From positions 1 to 7,935 of the forward strand of contig CAZHJN010000061.1 of NCBI GenBank assembly GCA_964532995.1: 7,935 bases of DNA, read 5' to 3'. Below, piece after piece: positions 7,518 to 7,935 of this stretch. Position 1 is the stretch's first letter. Every line of letters begins with the position of its first letter. The notes beneath the pieces were generated by a model. It ran no database searches and was not told the DNA's origin. It saw only the letters and a program-made list of their open reading frames with translations. The translations under genes and the position numbers were made by a program. The DNA comes from DTJG01 sp964532995 (GTDB lineage: Bacteria > Ratteibacteria > UBA8468 > B48-G9 > DTJG01).

Positions 7518-7545
7518 TTGAAATTATAAAGGAAACTGGTATAAT
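7518..7545 (+). promoter_or_regulatory. Sigma70-type promoter of the tRNA-Thr gene
   Basis: TTGAAA at 7518-7523 and a perfect TATAAT at 7540-7545 are separated by 16 bases. Transcription would start at about 7552, some 15 bases before the first tRNA base. The position and quality suggest that the tRNA gene was, or still is, transcribed from here. Confidence 0.72.
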
Positions 7546-7566
7546 AAAATAACCCATCGGTTATGC

Positions 7567-7607
7567 GCCGCCTTAGCTCAGTGGTAGAGCAGGGCACTTG
7601 TAATGCT
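7567..7607 (+). tRNA. tRNA-Thr(UGU), 5' half only; truncated after the anticodon loop
   Basis: The cloverleaf can be followed base by base: acceptor 5' strand GCCGCCT (7567-7573), T8-A9, D stem GCTC/GAGC (7576-7579 with 7587-7590) around loop AGTGGTA, base 26, anticodon stem GGGCA (7592-7596), and loop CTTGTAA (7597-7603) with anticodon TGT at 7599-7601, decoding ACA threonine codons. The 3' anticodon stem begins TGCT (7604-7607: A-T, C-G, G-C, G-T) and then mismatches. After that no variable loop, T arm (no GTTCGA-like loop) or acceptor 3' strand AGGCGGC is found anywhere in the window. The sequence is a real tRNA gene on its 5' side and foreign on its 3' side, so as written it cannot yield a tRNA. 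Insertion of an element or an assembly join are the two explanations. Confidence 0.8.
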
Positions 7608-7880
7608 ATCCAGACCGAAATTGAAAACCCTTGAAAATTAACGTAAATCATTGAAAAAGCAATACATATATCACTTTTTTATGTTTCCATTTTTTTCCAT
7701 TTTTTGCCAGATTTTGTCATTTTTATGGCAAAAATATGGCAAAAGAATTTCAGTAAGAATTTCGCTGTGATATCAAATATTGGGCTATATCCGTTTATTA
7801 AAGGTGCATATTAGAATTCTGCTAATCCTTGTTAAAATATGAACTTTCATCAGGAATCAGTCCATCATTATAAAACCAAT
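7608..7880. other. Non-coding region after the tRNA break, probable element end (att-arm-like)
   Basis: About 270 AT-rich bases with no ORF of note on either strand. Contents seen by eye are the phased T-tract/CCA and TGGCAAAA repeats at 7684-7744, a direct repeat AAGAATTTC at 7743-7751 and 7755-7763, and a short palindrome AGAATTCT at 7813-7820 within TTAGAATTCTGCTAA. No integrase gene lies here. The location directly after the tRNA break makes the end of an integrated element the best guess. Confidence 0.45.
7684..7744. repeat. Helically phased T-tract/CCA repeats with inverted TGGCAAAAA copies
   Basis: On the plus strand CCA occurs at 7687, 7697 and 7707, exactly 10 bases apart, each separated by T tracts. 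The opposite orientation follows: TGGCAAAA at 7726 and 7737, 11 bases apart. TTTTTGCCA (7701-7709) and TGGCAAAAA (7726-7734) form a perfect 9-base inverted repeat with a 16-base spacer. One-turn spacing of A/T tracts predicts bent DNA, and repeated short sites in both orientations near a tRNA break resemble arm-type binding sites of tyrosine recombinases. No recombinase gene is in view. Confidence 0.6.
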
Positions 7881-7935
7881 TGAAGTGAACCCTTATGTTT
7901 GGACACATAGATTAGAATAGCTTGATGCGAGCTGG
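7881..7935. mobile_element. Probable terminus of an IS3-family insertion sequence, cut by the right edge
   Basis: From 7881 the sequence reads TGAAGTGAACCC, then a short AT stretch, then TTTGGACA ending at 7905. This has the layout of IS3-family terminal inverted repeats (TG at the tip, an ACCC block, and a TTGGACA block near base 20). Only about 55 bases are inside the window and no transposase codons can be recognised, so the orientation and the identity of the element are open. The call rests on the end motif alone. Confidence 0.45.

Noticed and set aside
7684..7744. CRISPR-like array from the regularly spaced repeats
   Set aside because: The spacing is only 10-11 bases and the units are 3-9 bases with inverted orientation; there are no spacers of the right size and no cas genes.
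7600..7880. Group I intron in the tRNA anticodon loop
   Set aside because: The break is in the 3' anticodon stem rather than in the loop, the following 270 bases show no P7-like core by eye, and no 3' exon appears in the window.
7745..7880. Integrase gene or remnant next to the putative attachment region
   Set aside because: All frames on both strands are broken by stops within short distance, and no Tyr-recombinase motif is visible.

Overview
The window is AT-rich bacterial DNA, probably a metagenome or draft assembly, since it contains a run of exactly 100 N at 6685-6784. The gene mix is a TIM-barrel glycosidase-like protein, a xylose-isomerase-like epimerase, a Gfo/Idh/MocA dehydrogenase, a CBM9-like/barrel exoprotein and a sulfatase-like hydrolase. 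This is the kind of sugar-catabolic repertoire common in PVC-group bacteria (Lentisphaerae, Kiritimatiellae, Planctomycetes) and in uncultured lineages such as Omnitrophota. The assignment to a phylum is a guess from gene content, not something the sequence proves.

Bases 1-6684 form one plus-strand operon-like block of six genes. The first gene is cut by the left edge (glycosidase-like barrel plus beta-sandwich). A sugar-phosphate isomerase/epimerase-like protein follows, joined by an ATGA overlap, then a Gfo/Idh/MocA oxidoreductase joined by a GTGA overlap. Next come a secreted protein with a CBM9-like domain and an uncharacterised barrel-like domain, an UlaG-like metallo-beta-lactamase-fold hydrolase, and a sulfatase-superfamily enzyme cut by the gap. 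Longest intergenic distance is 19 bases, so co-transcription is likely; the promoter lies outside the window. A reasonable reading is a glycan scavenging and sugar oxidation module: an exported binding/hydrolytic protein and a phospho- or sulfo-ester hydrolase act on the polymer, and epimerase, dehydrogenase and a lactonase-like MBL enzyme act on the released sugar. The sulfatase-like enzyme carries Thr52 where true sulfatases have the Cys/Ser that becomes formylglycine, so it is probably not a classical sulfatase.

Bases 6785-7435 are on the other side of the gap and encode the C-terminal part of a PAS-GGDEF diguanylate cyclase with intact active and inhibitory sites. The open frame running through the N run, joining sulfatase to GGDEF, is an artefact of 100 N being used as a placeholder.

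Bases 7436-7935 hold no protein gene. A good sigma70-type promoter (TTGAAA-16-TATAAT) drives a tRNA-Thr(UGU) gene that is clean from the acceptor 5' strand through the anticodon loop and then stops matching a tRNA in the 3' anticodon stem. It is followed by helically phased T-tract/CCA repeats with inverted copies, which look like recombinase arm sites or bent DNA, and then by what looks like the terminal inverted repeat of an IS3-family element from 7881 to the window edge. This end of the window looks like the boundary of an integrated element at a tRNA gene, or an assembly junction caused by one.
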